Assembly (NCBI RefSeq): GCF_013340845.1
Contig: NZ_AP020335.1
Coordinates: 1,612,001-1,676,000 of the forward strand
Source of the DNA: Hydrogenovibrio marinus
Lineage (GTDB): Bacteria; Pseudomonadota; Gammaproteobacteria; Thiomicrospirales; Thiomicrospiraceae
DNA: 64,000 nucleotides
Direction: 5' to 3'
Both the position numbers and the translations under genes were made by a program. The notes beneath the pieces are model-generated. The model was not told the origin of the DNA, did no database searches, and was given only the letters and a program-made list of their open reading frames with translations. Positions 7,378-16,503 of the stretch are shown in pieces. Every line of letters begins with the position of its first letter. Positions within the stretch are counted from its first letter, which is position 1.

Positions 7378-8589
7378 ATGTCACACCTGTCAGCAAAATA
7401 CCTGGCGCCACGATTGGGTGCTTTGGTCGCTTTAACACCTTTTTCGGTCGACACCTATTTGCCTGCCATGCCTGCCATTTCCTCACAAATGGAAGCAACA
7501 CTTAATCAGGTCAGCATTACCGTTCCATTGTTTTTAATTGGCTTTGCGCTAGGTCAACTGATCGGGGGGCCTTTATCGGATAGGTTTGGTAGAAAGCCGA
7601 TCGCCATCATCGGTTTGAGCATATTTTTTGTCGCCTCGGTTTTAATGACGTTTGCTGAGCACATCGACCAATTTTACTGGATTCGCGCCATGCAAGCTCT
7701 AGGCGGCGGCTTTGCCACCGTTGTTGCCTCTGCGATGGTTAGAGATTTATTTTCTGGTAAAGAGAGTGCTCGAGTGTTTTCCATGATTGCATTAGTGATG
7801 TTGATTGCCCCTTTAATTGCACCCGGTATCGGTTCGCTCATCTTGCATTTCAGCCACTGGCATAGCATCTTTTTGTTTTTAGCCTTTTACGCTGCGTTGC
7901 TATTTTTCCTAGTCAAAATCACCTTACCGGAGACCGTCACGGTTGAACACAAACTGCAAAAACGGCAACAAGCTCTCAGTCAATTGCTGAGCAACTATAA
8001 ATCGGTTCTCACCCATAAACGCGCTATCGGTTTCTTACTGGCACAAGGCTTTGCCAGCAGCATTTTGTTTATTTACATTTCCGAGTCGCCATTTATTTAT
8101 ATGGAGCTTTTCAAGGTACGTCCGGAAAGTTTTCCATTCTATTTCGGGTTGGTGGTACTGGGCGTTATCTTCTTCAACCGCGTCAATATTGGGTTGCTGA
8201 AACACTACGAGCCTAGACAAATTGTGCTCGGCATCATTCTCGCCCAGGCATTTTTCTCTTTTGTACTGATTGGTTATGAATGGCTATTCACTCCAAATGT
8301 CTTTGTCGTCTTACTGTTAATGTTCTTCGTCATCGGGTTGTTGGGCGCAATCACCCCAAACATTCTGGCAAGTTACATGGATTTCTTCCCACATATATCC
8401 GGTACGGCAAACGCTCTCATTGGCTCAAGCATTTTCGCCTTTGGTGGTGTGATGGGGGTTGTGATGAGTGAAGTGCACGATGGGACTTTGCAGCGAGTTT
8501 CCAGCTTTACGCTGTTGATGAGTTTAATCAGCTTGTTCAGTTTATTATTGCTGGCAAAAGTCCGTCAGCCAATCAATATCCCGGATTAA
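7378..8589 (+). CDS. Bcr/CflA family drug efflux transporter (MFS)
   Basis: This 403-residue inner-membrane protein has the major facilitator plan of 12 hydrophobic segments. The Bcr/CflA signature is evident: LTPFSVDTYLPAMPAI near the N-terminus, motif A GGPLSDRFGRKP between helices 2 and 3, and RAMQALGGGFATVVASAMVRD in helix 4. Members export drugs such as bicyclomycin, or sulfonamides, in exchange for protons; the substrate cannot be read from sequence. A perfect GC palindrome lies just upstream. Its last 4 bases overlap the end of the convergent mobA gene. Confidence 0.9.
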   Translation: MSHLSAKYLAPRLGALVALTPFSVDTYLPAMPAISSQMEATLNQVSITVPLFLIGFALGQLIGGPLSDRFGRKPIAIIGLSIFFVASVLMTFAEHIDQFYWIRAMQALGGGFATVVASAMVRDLFSGKESARVFSMIALVMLIAPLIAPGIGSLILHFSHWHSIFLFLAFYAALLFFLVKITLPETVTVEHKLQKRQQALSQLLSNYKSVLTHKRAIGFLLAQGFASSILFIYISESPFIYMELFKVRPESFPFYFGLVVLGVIFFNRVNIGLLKHYEPRQIVLGIILAQAFFSFVLIGYEWLFTPNVFVVLLLMFFVIGLLGAITPNILASYMDFFPHISGTANALIGSSIFAFGGVMGVVMSEVHDGTLQRVSSFTLLMSLISLFSLLLLAKVRQPINIPD

Positions 8590-9236
8590 ATCAAATCCAC
8601 TTGGTGGTTTAAGTTCAAAAACCGGCTTTTGCCACCAGCCACATCCGCATAACAACTCTGACGATAATCTGTCTTATCAGAAAACTGTGCCAACCATCCT
8701 TTGATGGAACGCTCCCCGCTATTCAGATAGGCCGTTACTTCAGACAACAGCTCACAGGGCAAGGACAGGTTAGCAAAATGGTCGCGTTCATTGGCCTGCC
8801 AAACGCCTAAACTTCCAGCTTTGACTGAAGCCATTTGATACAGATAATCGGTAGGCACTTCGGGTGAATCAACCGGATAAGTAATCCAACGCTCAATGTC
8901 GGGGTTGTTGTATTGCCCTGCCAACATTACTGACTCCACACCAGACAAAGGCCCACAAAACCCTTCCCGCTTGTCACTAACCACCGGGCAACCCAGCGTT
9001 AAATAATCTTCCAGATTTCGGTTAGCACTAATGAAAATATCACGAGTGAACTGCCCGGATCGGCAAAGCTCTCGATACTGCTCAGTCAAAGCTGATAAAA
9101 CCTGCCGTACAAACGGTTTTTGCTGATAAAGACACCAACCTTTATCTACACCGCCCATGCGCCTGCCTTCGCCACCGGAAAGCAGGATAATCCCTATCCT
9201 TGGTAACTTACTTAGCAACCTACTTTGCACAATCAT
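8586..9236 (-). CDS. mobA: Molybdenum cofactor guanylyltransferase MobA
   Basis: MobA attaches GMP to molybdopterin to make the bis-MGD cofactor that NasA needs. The nucleotide-binding motif LLSGGEGRRMGGVDKG near the N-terminus is a clear match to the family LAGGxxxRMGxxDKG. CGPLSGVESVM and YPVDSPEVPTDYL correspond to the later substrate-binding motifs. I chose the ATG at 9236; the reading frame also opens from a TTG at 9251. Either start overlaps the end of moeA, indicating translational coupling. This is the last gene of the long nitrate assimilation series. Confidence 0.92.
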   Translation of the reverse strand: MIVQSRLLSKLPRIGIILLSGGEGRRMGGVDKGWCLYQQKPFVRQVLSALTEQYRELCRSGQFTRDIFISANRNLEDYLTLGCPVVSDKREGFCGPLSGVESVMLAGQYNNPDIERWITYPVDSPEVPTDYLYQMASVKAGSLGVWQANERDHFANLSLPCELLSEVTAYLNSGERSIKGWLAQFSDKTDYRQSCYADVAGGKSRFLNLNHQVDLI

Positions 9237-10452
9237 ATTCCCAATACTCAACCAAAGCGTCTTGATGATAATCTACATTCGGTAACAATCGAATAAACCC
9301 ACTCGCCCCCGACAAAACGCTCAATTGGCTGGCAGATACATTTGGCATCGGCAATACGCCCTGCTCCGTTTTCAGGACTTGAATCCATCTTGCCTTATCC
9401 GAATTAGCCGGCATCTCGGAAAGTAATATTTGATTGACAGATTTTCGCTGCCAGGATGTTTGGCCAGACAGTTTTAGCAATGCCTCAAATGCAAATAGCT
9501 GAAAGCTCATAAACGCCGCCAACGGGTTTCCTGGTAACGCCAGAATCCAAGCTGCCTTTTCCTGACGAGCCATCGCAAAAGGCTTCGCTGGTTTCATCGA
9601 CAGTTTCCAAAACCAAGATTCGTCATAGGATGCCATCACCGTTTTGATAAAGTCCTTCTGTCCTGCCGATGCGCCGCCCAATGTCAACACCACGTCTACT
9701 TGTTGCGACCAATCGTTTAAAGATTTGGAAACACTTTCAACATCATCAGGCAGCCGCTCACAAGCCACCACTTCAACAGGCAAGGACGCACACAGAGCTG
9801 CAATCTGATAACTGTTGGCATCATAGGTTTTGCCAAGACTGTAAGCTTCACCCGGCACCAACAGCTCATCTCCCGATGCCAAAATAGCCACTCTGACTTT
9901 GCGAACCACTTTCACTTGATGAATCCCGACGGATGCAATCAAGCCAATATCTCTGGTAGAGAGTTTATGGCCTTTTGCCAACAACACTTGTCCGAGCTTC
10001 ACATCCGACCCTACCGGTTTAACGTGCCGCCCCAACGCCAAATGCGCAGGCTTCAGCAACTTTTCAGCGCTCTCAGTGTCAGCGTTAGAGTCAGACTGAA
10101 CCATTGCTTCTTCAAACGGCACCACGGTATCTAAGCCTTCAGGCAACAGAGCCCCAGTCATGATTCTCACCGCAGCATTAGCAGGAATTTGCTTAGGAGA
10201 TTCCCCTGCATAAAGACAACCGACTACTGGCAGAAAATCATTATTGGCTTGGCTGGAGAATGCATAACCGTCCATCGCACTTTGCGGCCAACTCGGTAAA
10301 CTCAAAGGAGATGCCACGTCTTCAGCCAATACACGCCCGACTAAATCCTGCAAAGGCAATACTTCAGTTTCCTGTAACGCCAAAAACTGCGCGTGAACAA
10401 ATGCCTTCACTTCCTCGTACTGACTCAAGTTGTTTGGATTTTTCTGCAACAT
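9220..10452 (-). CDS. moeA: Molybdopterin molybdenumtransferase MoeA
   Basis: MoeA inserts molybdate into adenylylated molybdopterin. The 410-residue protein shows LPSWPQSAMDGYAF near the N-terminus, the MPT-binding TLGGASAGQKDFI, and ALPGNPLAAFMSFQLF in the C-terminal half. Length matches E. coli MoeA (411). It precedes and overlaps mobA, so the two probably supply molybdenum cofactor for the nitrate reductase encoded upstream in the same direction. A copy of the 18-bp dispersed repeat (10498-10515) lies in the 83-bp gap to the TrpD2-like gene. Confidence 0.95.
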   Translation of the reverse strand: MLQKNPNNLSQYEEVKAFVHAQFLALQETEVLPLQDLVGRVLAEDVASPLSLPSWPQSAMDGYAFSSQANNDFLPVVGCLYAGESPKQIPANAAVRIMTGALLPEGLDTVVPFEEAMVQSDSNADTESAEKLLKPAHLALGRHVKPVGSDVKLGQVLLAKGHKLSTRDIGLIASVGIHQVKVVRKVRVAILASGDELLVPGEAYSLGKTYDANSYQIAALCASLPVEVVACERLPDDVESVSKSLNDWSQQVDVVLTLGGASAGQKDFIKTVMASYDESWFWKLSMKPAKPFAMARQEKAAWILALPGNPLAAFMSFQLFAFEALLKLSGQTSWQRKSVNQILLSEMPANSDKARWIQVLKTEQGVLPMPNVSASQLSVLSGASGFIRLLPNVDYHQDALVEYWEYDCAK

Positions 10453-10497
10453 ACAAACACCTACATTAAATACCGCTAAATACTTCTGATATTGTTG

Positions 10498-10515
10498 AAA
10501 ATCTGCCAGGTTGGG
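10498..10515 (+). repeat. Dispersed 18-bp repeat, copy 1 (exact)
   Basis: AAAATCTGCCAGGTTGGG, followed by two more G. It lies between the TrpD2-like gene and moeA, which are both on the minus strand. It is an exact copy of the element found ten times in this window. Confidence 0.9.
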
Positions 10516-10535
10516 GGAAACACCACCAACACAAC

Positions 10536-11525
10536 TTAATCATTTCGCTTTTGCCAAAACTGCTTGGCTTGCAAAACCGACTCATCAATTGATAAATCTT
10601 TCGTCAACATCAGTGCCGAAGCCACGCTGGCAATCACTGCCCCTTCGCCATAAACATCTTCAACTTCCCCGCGCCATAAACGCATCACATCATCCGGTTC
10701 CCAGGTTTTCGGGCGTGTTTGACGTTCAATAATGCCTTTAAAAGCAATCGACTCGGGTACTTCACCCGGAGAGGTAAGCCGAGACACAAACAAATTCGTC
10801 AAGGCATCAGGGCGAATTTCCGCCTCGCCGCCTTCACCTTTGAAAACCAAATTTTTCGGTGTTGCCAGCGCTTGCGCAGCAGCATGATGCAAGTTCTCTA
10901 CACCCTTATGGAAAATACCTTGGATTGCGCAAGGCGCGTTCAGCGGATTCAGCAACTTCACCGCCGTGTTAAATACGGTGCGCACGCCCAACTCCGACTT
11001 CAAATGCAAAATCTCGCGCAACTGCGGGGCATAAGCCGATAAGGGTAAATACACCAACTCACCTTGAGCAATATGTTGCTCGGCATCTGCCACACTGGTT
11101 GCCTCGTAAGCCCCTAAATCTTCTAAAAACGCCTGTGCATAATGCCGGTTGTTAAACTGACCGTCATCACCGTGCAAACAAACTCGAAAGCCGTTTTGCA
11201 CCAGCAACTTCACACTCAACAGATAGTAAGGCGGATAACGCCACTTCCCTGCATAAGATGACCAATCCAAATCCACATTTGATGCCGGACCTTCTAACCC
11301 TAAGGCACTTCTCAAGCCTTTGACGAACCCTATCAACTCTGATGGTGTTTCGCCGTTGGCGCGCATCAGCAACAGAAACGCGCCCAGTTGTTTATCGGTC
11401 ACCTCGCCTGCCAATATCATTGCCAATGCGTCCGCTGCTTCCTCTTCAGTCAAAGGACGACGACTTTTCGGGCCTTTGCCTAAAATGCGAAGATAATGAC
11501 TGAATGGATGATCGCTTAATGTCAT
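10536..11525 (-). CDS. ybiB: TrpD2/YbiB-family glycosyltransferase-fold protein
   Basis: The 329-residue protein has the anthranilate phosphoribosyltransferase fold. An N-terminal helical domain (LTEEEAADALAMILAGEVTD, then GAFLLLMRANGETPSELIGF) is followed by the alpha/beta domain with KLLNPLNAPCAIQGIFHKG and a GEGGEAEIRPD loop. The sequence fits the TrpD2 (YbiB) group, which lost the enzyme activity; E. coli YbiB binds nucleic acid. It starts 2 bp after the stop of cysG and precedes moeA, so it is embedded in the nitrate assimilation unit. What a TrpD2 protein does there is unknown. Confidence 0.82.
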   Translation of the reverse strand: MTLSDHPFSHYLRILGKGPKSRRPLTEEEAADALAMILAGEVTDKQLGAFLLLMRANGETPSELIGFVKGLRSALGLEGPASNVDLDWSSYAGKWRYPPYYLLSVKLLVQNGFRVCLHGDDGQFNNRHYAQAFLEDLGAYEATSVADAEQHIAQGELVYLPLSAYAPQLREILHLKSELGVRTVFNTAVKLLNPLNAPCAIQGIFHKGVENLHHAAAQALATPKNLVFKGEGGEAEIRPDALTNLFVSRLTSPGEVPESIAFKGIIERQTRPKTWEPDDVMRLWRGEVEDVYGEGAVIASVASALMLTKDLSIDESVLQAKQFWQKRND

Positions 11526-11527
11526 CT

Positions 11528-12982
11528 TTAAACCGCAACCCTATGAAGTGGCGGGCTTTGTTCCGCCTGCTGTACAAAACGCTTGGCGTTCTGGATGCGT
11601 TCGCGCACCTTGACGACTTCACCGACCACCAACAATGCCGGTGGTTTAATCGCTTGCTTGGCAATGGTTTCTGTCAACTTACCAAGAGAACTCACCGTCA
11701 CCTTCTGGTCAGCACGTGTACCACGTTCGATAATCGCTGCTGGCGTGCCTGGATTCATACCATGCGCAATCAAACCTGCTTGGATTTTTGGTGCATTCTT
11801 GATTCCCATATAGAAAACCATCGTGTCGCCAGAATGCGCCAATCGACCATAATCTATAGCATTGCCACCTTCTTGCTGATGCCCTGTCACCAACGCTACC
11901 GACTGAGAAAATTCACGATGCGTCAAAGGGAAGTCTGCATAAGCTGCACAACCAGCCGCCGCGGTAATGCCGGGTACCACTTGATAAGCAACACCGGCTT
12001 TCGCCAAGATTTCAACTTCTTCACCACCGCGTCCGAAAATATAAGGGTCTCCTCCCTTCAAACGTGCCACTTTTTTACCTTGCTTGGCATACTCGACCAA
12101 CATACGGCAAATATCTTCTTGCGGTACGGCGTGATGTTTTGATTTTTTACCAACATAAACACGCTCGGCTTCGCGACGCGCCATATCAACAATCTCTGGA
12201 GAAACCAAGCGGTCATACAGCACCACATCCGCTTGTTGCAACAGTCGTTGTGCCTTGAAAGTCATCAATTCCGGATCACCCGGTCCTGCCCCAATCACAT
12301 AAACCTCGCCTACTGCTGCCTCTTCAAAGTTGTCTGCCTGTTCAAGTTTTTTCTCCAGCAAAGCCTCTGCCTCACCGTCTAATCCATGCACGGCTTTGTC
12401 GATAAACAAACCATCCAACAAGCTTTCCCAAAATGCCTTACGACCATCAATAGAAGATATTGCAGCTTTGACCTTGTCGCGATAACGTCCGACTAAATCT
12501 GTCAATCGACCAAATCCGTGAGGAATCATTGTTTCCAGTTTGGCTTTCATGACTCTCGCCAACACTGGTGAGCGACCACCAGTTGAAATCGCAATAGTCA
12601 TCGGCGCTCTATCGACAATCGCCGGTAGAATGAAATCACAATATTCAGTTTGATCCGCCACATTCACCGGGATACCCGCCGCCTGACAATATTCATAAAC
12701 AGCGATATTCACCGCTTGATTGTCGGTTGCAGAAATCACCAGTTTCGGCAACTGCTCACCAAACACATCAGCCATCACCTTCGGGCTAAATACGCCCTGA
12801 TGCCAAGTCACTTTGTTTTGGTTCAAAAAAGACTGCATCTCCGACTTTAGCGCTGGCGCAATCACCATCACCTGTGCACCAGATTGAATGAACAAATCCG
12901 CTTTACGCGCAGCTACCACGCCGCCGCCAACAATCAAGCAGGCTTGCTGTTTAATATTCATGAAAATCGGTAAGTAATCCAT
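11528..12982 (-). CDS. cysG: Siroheme synthase CysG (trifunctional)
   Basis: CysG converts uroporphyrinogen III to siroheme, the cofactor of the NirB nitrite reductase encoded nearby. The N-terminal half (about 1-210) is the NAD-dependent precorrin-2 dehydrogenase/ferrochelatase with CLIVGGGVVAARKADLF and the STGGRSPVLARVMKAKLE segment. The C-terminal half (about 225-465) is the SAM-dependent methyltransferase with VYVIGAGPGDPELMTFKAQR, VVLYDRLVS and RLKGGDPYIFGRGGEE. Length 484 is usual (E. coli 457). It lies 20 bp after nasA, so it is probably cotranscribed with it. Confidence 0.96.
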   Translation of the reverse strand: MDYLPIFMNIKQQACLIVGGGVVAARKADLFIQSGAQVMVIAPALKSEMQSFLNQNKVTWHQGVFSPKVMADVFGEQLPKLVISATDNQAVNIAVYEYCQAAGIPVNVADQTEYCDFILPAIVDRAPMTIAISTGGRSPVLARVMKAKLETMIPHGFGRLTDLVGRYRDKVKAAISSIDGRKAFWESLLDGLFIDKAVHGLDGEAEALLEKKLEQADNFEEAAVGEVYVIGAGPGDPELMTFKAQRLLQQADVVLYDRLVSPEIVDMARREAERVYVGKKSKHHAVPQEDICRMLVEYAKQGKKVARLKGGDPYIFGRGGEEVEILAKAGVAYQVVPGITAAAGCAAYADFPLTHREFSQSVALVTGHQQEGGNAIDYGRLAHSGDTMVFYMGIKNAPKIQAGLIAHGMNPGTPAAIIERGTRADQKVTVSSLGKLTETIAKQAIKPPALLVVGEVVKVRERIQNAKRFVQQAEQSPPLHRVAV

Positions 12983-13002
12983 ATCACACCTCCAACAACA
13001 GG

Positions 13003-15813
13003 TTAAACCAACTCGGTCACTTCCATTAAAGTTTCTTGTAGAATTTCTTGTAGTTCAGGCACACAACTGCCACAGTTGGTTCCCGCTTTTAATGCCTGAC
13101 CGATGGCTTCCACCGACGTCAGATGATCGTTTTGTATGGCTTCGACAATCGTATTGAAGCCGACACTGAAACAAGAACAGATAATCTTGCCGGCATCCTT
13201 CGCACCACTGGCTTTACCAGCCAATAAACTTCTTCTTTCCATTGATGCCAGTTCATCCTGTTCGAACAACATGCCCAACCAATCACGACTAAGTAGCGGC
13301 CAAGGCTTACCTGATGGTGATGTTCCCTCGCTCACCGGCGCAATAAACATGACCGCTTGCAATCGGTTATCTGACAAACACGCCAAACGGATTTGCTTGC
13401 GGTTCTCATCTTCATATTCCATCCAATCCAATTCATCTATTTGTTTGTCATGGCCAAGTTCAGACTGCATCAACAAGGTTTGAAAAGCCTGCAAATTACT
13501 CTGTAAATCAAAGTTGCCCGCCAACTCGTAACGATAGAATCCTTGCCCTTTGATCTTTACCCAATAAAGTTCGTCAGACGATTGCGTTGCATGCATCAAT
13601 TGCGCGGTAATTTCTGTCATATTCATAGCAACTCGGCTTAATACCACAGCCTGCCAACGAGTGTTGAATGCTTCGACTTTTACCACCGAATGCTTGGATT
13701 CAGGTTGACCCGACATTGGGTCAACGTTCGGTGCCACCAAAATATCAACCTTGCCATGACTGGTGTATTGATTGGTCCAATGCATTGGCGCAAACACTTC
13801 TTTTGGTCTCTGAGCATCGCTGATTTCTACACGACCGATAAACACGCCAAGCTCATTAGAAGCTCTTACCAATCCGTCCTTTTGCAAGCCAAGCGCGTCT
13901 GCATCTTTAGGGTTTAATGACAAATAAGGTTCATCACGGTGAGCCATCAATTTTCCAGTTTTGGCAGTGCGCGTCATGGTGTGCCATTGATCTCGAATAC
14001 GCCCGGTATTGAAGACAAAAGGCTTATCTTTGGTTGGCAGACTCTTTGGCGGCATTGGCGTAATGGGAATAAAGCGCGCTTTACGATTTGGGGTAAAGAA
14101 TAAACCGTTCTCAAACATTCTCTGGGTGCCTTGAGGGTTTCCTTGTGCATCTTTGGTCACCACAGGCCATTGGATAGGTTTCAAATCAAGGTAATCTTCT
14201 TCGCTCAAACCCACCAAAGCAGACAGATCGAAATCGCGCAAAGATTGTCCTGCACCACTCCCATTTTCAAAAGCGGATAAACGTGCATGCTCGTCAAAGA
14301 TATCTGCCGGAGAGGCATAATCGAACGCAGAGGCGAAGCCCATACGTTTTGCCACTTCGCAAATCAACCACCAATCGGCTCTTGCTAAGTCTGGACCTTG
14401 CATGAATTGACGTTGAATAGAGATGGTACGGTCTGAGTTGGTGACGGAACCCGACGTTTCCCCCCAAGTCAGTGCCGGTAGCAAAATATCAGCAACCTCA
14501 GTGGTATCGGTGCTTTGCATACAGTCCGAAACCACTACAGTTTCGCAAGCCTGTAGTGCGGCCTTAACCGCATCGGCATTCGGCATGGAAACGGCTGGAT
14601 TGGTGTTCATAATCCAAATCGCTTTAATCTTGCCGTCCGCCACGGCTTGGAACATATCCACCGCTTTGAGGCCTTCTCGCTTCGCCATGTTCGACGCCTG
14701 CCAAAACCGAGCAACACGGTCGACGTTTGCAGCCTGAGTGAAATCCATATGCGCTGCCATCTGGTTTGCCAGGCCACCGACTTCACGCCCACCCATCGCA
14801 TTCGGTTGCCCGGTAATGGAAAAAGGCCCTGCCCCTTCATAACCGATTTTGCCGCCCGCCAAATGACAGTTGATGATGGCATTGGATTTATCCACGCCAC
14901 TGCTGGATTGATTCACGCCTTGAGAATAGAGCGTCACCACCTTGCGACTCTCTGCAAACCAAGCAAACCATTGCGCCAAATCCTGTTCACTGACATCGCA
15001 CTGCTCCGCAACCTCAGCGATTCCATTTTGTCCGCTGGCTGCCGCCAACGCATCCTCAAAACCTTCGGTGAAGAGCTTGATATAGTCGGTATCCACTGCG
15101 TCGTTGGTCACAAGATAATTCAACAGACCGTTGAACAAAGCGGCATCCATCCCCGGACGAAGTGCCAAGTGAATATCGGCAATTTCACAAGTCGCGGTGC
15201 GACGTGGGTCAACCACCACCACTTTCATATTTGGGTTGTTTTTTTTCGCCGCAGCAATGCGTTGATAGACAACCGGATGTGCCCAAGCGGCATTGGAGCC
15301 GACCAGCGTAATCACATCCGCCTGCTCCAAATCTACATAACTACATGGCACGGTATCCGAACCAAACGCGCGCTTATAGCCCACTACGGCAGACGCCATG
15401 CACAAGCGGGAGTTGGTGTCGATGTTTGAGGTACCGATAAAGCCTTTAATTAATTTATTGGCAACGTAGTAATCCTCGGTCAGCAACTGCCCTGAAACAT
15501 AAAATGCCACGCTGTCAGGACCATGCTCGGCAATCGTCTTTTGGAATCGTGAGGCCACTTCCGTCAAAGCGGTTTCCCAATCCACTACTTCGCCATTGAT
15601 TTGCGGCGCCAGCATTCTGCCTTCAAAATCCAGCGTTTCACCCGTCGCCGAACCTTTGACACACAAACGCCCAAAGTTAGCTGGGTGTAACTTGTCGCCA
15701 ACGACTTTCACCTTGCCCAGTGTCGATGTCGGCGTGACATCAATGCCGCAACCAACGCCGCAATAAGGGCAAGTAGTTTTGATGGTGTTTGGCTTTTGTT
15801 CCGCGGATTGCAT
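13003..15813 (-). CDS. nasA: Assimilatory nitrate reductase, molybdopterin catalytic subunit
   Basis: NasA reduces nitrate to nitrite in the cytoplasm. The 936-residue protein begins with a [4Fe-4S] site (TCPYCGVGCGIDV, then RLCVKGSATGETL). It continues with the bis-MGD catalytic domain (SRLCMASAVVGYKRAFG, TGQPNAMGGREVGGLANQMA) and the molybdopterin dinucleotide-binding domain (TGRIRDQWHTMTRTAKTGKL). It ends with a BFD-type [2Fe-2S] domain (KIICSCFSVGFNTIV and GTNCGSCVPEL). The C-terminal iron-sulfur domain is typical of NasA that takes electrons from a NasB-like flavoprotein. A leader with terminator and -24/-12 promoter precedes it. Confidence 0.96.
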   Translation of the reverse strand: MQSAEQKPNTIKTTCPYCGVGCGIDVTPTSTLGKVKVVGDKLHPANFGRLCVKGSATGETLDFEGRMLAPQINGEVVDWETALTEVASRFQKTIAEHGPDSVAFYVSGQLLTEDYYVANKLIKGFIGTSNIDTNSRLCMASAVVGYKRAFGSDTVPCSYVDLEQADVITLVGSNAAWAHPVVYQRIAAAKKNNPNMKVVVVDPRRTATCEIADIHLALRPGMDAALFNGLLNYLVTNDAVDTDYIKLFTEGFEDALAAASGQNGIAEVAEQCDVSEQDLAQWFAWFAESRKVVTLYSQGVNQSSSGVDKSNAIINCHLAGGKIGYEGAGPFSITGQPNAMGGREVGGLANQMAAHMDFTQAANVDRVARFWQASNMAKREGLKAVDMFQAVADGKIKAIWIMNTNPAVSMPNADAVKAALQACETVVVSDCMQSTDTTEVADILLPALTWGETSGSVTNSDRTISIQRQFMQGPDLARADWWLICEVAKRMGFASAFDYASPADIFDEHARLSAFENGSGAGQSLRDFDLSALVGLSEEDYLDLKPIQWPVVTKDAQGNPQGTQRMFENGLFFTPNRKARFIPITPMPPKSLPTKDKPFVFNTGRIRDQWHTMTRTAKTGKLMAHRDEPYLSLNPKDADALGLQKDGLVRASNELGVFIGRVEISDAQRPKEVFAPMHWTNQYTSHGKVDILVAPNVDPMSGQPESKHSVVKVEAFNTRWQAVVLSRVAMNMTEITAQLMHATQSSDELYWVKIKGQGFYRYELAGNFDLQSNLQAFQTLLMQSELGHDKQIDELDWMEYEDENRKQIRLACLSDNRLQAVMFIAPVSEGTSPSGKPWPLLSRDWLGMLFEQDELASMERRSLLAGKASGAKDAGKIICSCFSVGFNTIVEAIQNDHLTSVEAIGQALKAGTNCGSCVPELQEILQETLMEVTELV

Positions 15814-15878
15814 TGTTTAAATTTTCCTTTTGCATCCGTTCAGCGCCTCTTTCAATATTTTCAGAAGCCCTAAAACGC

Positions 15879-15922
15879 AAAAAGGCCCACCTGGCCTTTC
15901 GACCAAGTGAGCCTCATAACTC
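15879..15922 (-). terminator. Leader attenuator of nasA (predicted NasT antitermination)
   Basis: Read on the minus strand, AGGCTCACTTGG pairs fully with CCAGGTGGGCCT (12 bp, 8-base loop) and a run of five T follows. This is an intrinsic terminator 65 bp before nasA. Overlapping its left arm is a small alternative hairpin, GAGT-TATGAG-GCTC (15909-15922). Its six-base loop has G at position 4, as in the RNA sites of ANTAR regulators. Only one of the two structures can form. The shape and the GCTCAC/GTGGGC pairing recur before four other genes here. Confidence 0.8.
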
Positions 15923-15946
15923 AACTATTAACTATGTTTAATGATT

Positions 15947-16068
15947 AGCTGGATGTATTCCAGTTACAGACAAACACTTTATTTTCAATAATTTAGCGTA
16001 TTTTTCATGCTAAATAGCGTTGCCTTTTTAAGTCGCAAAAATCCCCAAAATACAACTTTTGCACCAAC
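15947..16068 (-). promoter_or_regulatory. Sigma-54-type promoter and NtrC-like box of nasA
   Basis: On the minus strand CTGGAATACATCCAGCT (15947-15963) has GG and GC separated by 10 bases, the -24/-12 spacing of sigma-54 promoters. The box TGCACCAAC (plus strand, 16060-16068), like half of an NtrC site, begins 97 bp upstream. The promoter ends 25 bases before the leader hexaloop hairpin. No experiment is implied; this is pattern matching supported by four similar cases in the window. Confidence 0.65.
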
Positions 16069-16090
16069 TCAGCGCTCATTTTGATAACAA

Positions 16091-16414
16091 TCAACTGACG
16101 GCAACCTCTACCGTTTCGCCAACTACTCGCACCGGATAGACTGAAATAGCAATCCCTTCTTTGTCCAGACATTGACCGCTTATCAAGCTGTAATGTTCTT
16201 TGTGCAAGGGAGATGCCACTGTCAACTCGCCTTGACGGTCACCAGTCATACCGCGAGACATGACATTGGCTTGCCCCAAAGGATCATAGTTATCCGTGGC
16301 ATAAACCTGCCCGTCGATATAGAACAATGCGACTTGCTTATTGTTCACCAATGCCGCAACACCGGCATCCTTCACCAAGTCGTTTACCGAACATACTTGT
16401 AAAAACTCGCTCAT
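16091..16414 (-). CDS. nirD: Nitrite reductase small subunit NirD
   Basis: NirD is the Rieske-fold partner of NirB in NADH-dependent reduction of nitrite to ammonium. The 107-residue product has VCSVNDLVKDAGVAALVNNK, then FYIDGQVYATDNYDPLGQAN and SPLHKEHYSLISGQCLD. The usual Rieske Cys-His pairs are absent, as is normal for NirD, which binds no cluster. It follows nirB by 89 bp. The gap holds an inverted pair of the 18-bp dispersed repeat, so there may be an mRNA hairpin between the two genes. Confidence 0.93.
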   Translation of the reverse strand: MSEFLQVCSVNDLVKDAGVAALVNNKQVALFYIDGQVYATDNYDPLGQANVMSRGMTGDRQGELTVASPLHKEHYSLISGQCLDKEGIAISVYPVRVVGETVEVAVS

Positions 16415-16444
16415 TTCTTATTCCTATACTTTGCTGTTCCCCCC

Positions 16445-16462
16445 CCCAACCTGGTAGCTTTT
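16445..16462 (-). repeat. Dispersed 18-bp repeat, copy 2 (2 mismatches)
   Basis: On the minus strand it reads AAAAGCTACCAGGTTGGG, two mismatches from the consensus. With copy 3 (16477-16494, opposite strand) it forms a near-perfect inverted pair with a 14-base spacer, between nirB and nirD. Confidence 0.75.
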
Positions 16463-16476
16463 GAAGCTTTCTCACC

Positions 16477-16494
16477 AAAATCTGCCAGGTTGGG
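16477..16494 (+). repeat. Dispersed 18-bp repeat, copy 3 (exact)
   Basis: AAAATCTGCCAGGTTGGG, exact. It ends 9 bp beyond the nirB stop codon and faces copy 2. The pair could fold into a hairpin of about 18 bp in the nirB-nirD mRNA. Confidence 0.9.
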
Positions 16495-16503
16495 TAGTGG
16501 GCC

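Noticed and set aside
14647-15429. 260-codon plus-strand reading frame inside nasA
   Set aside because: It is a shadow of the nasA coding sequence: composition is odd and no motif is visible.
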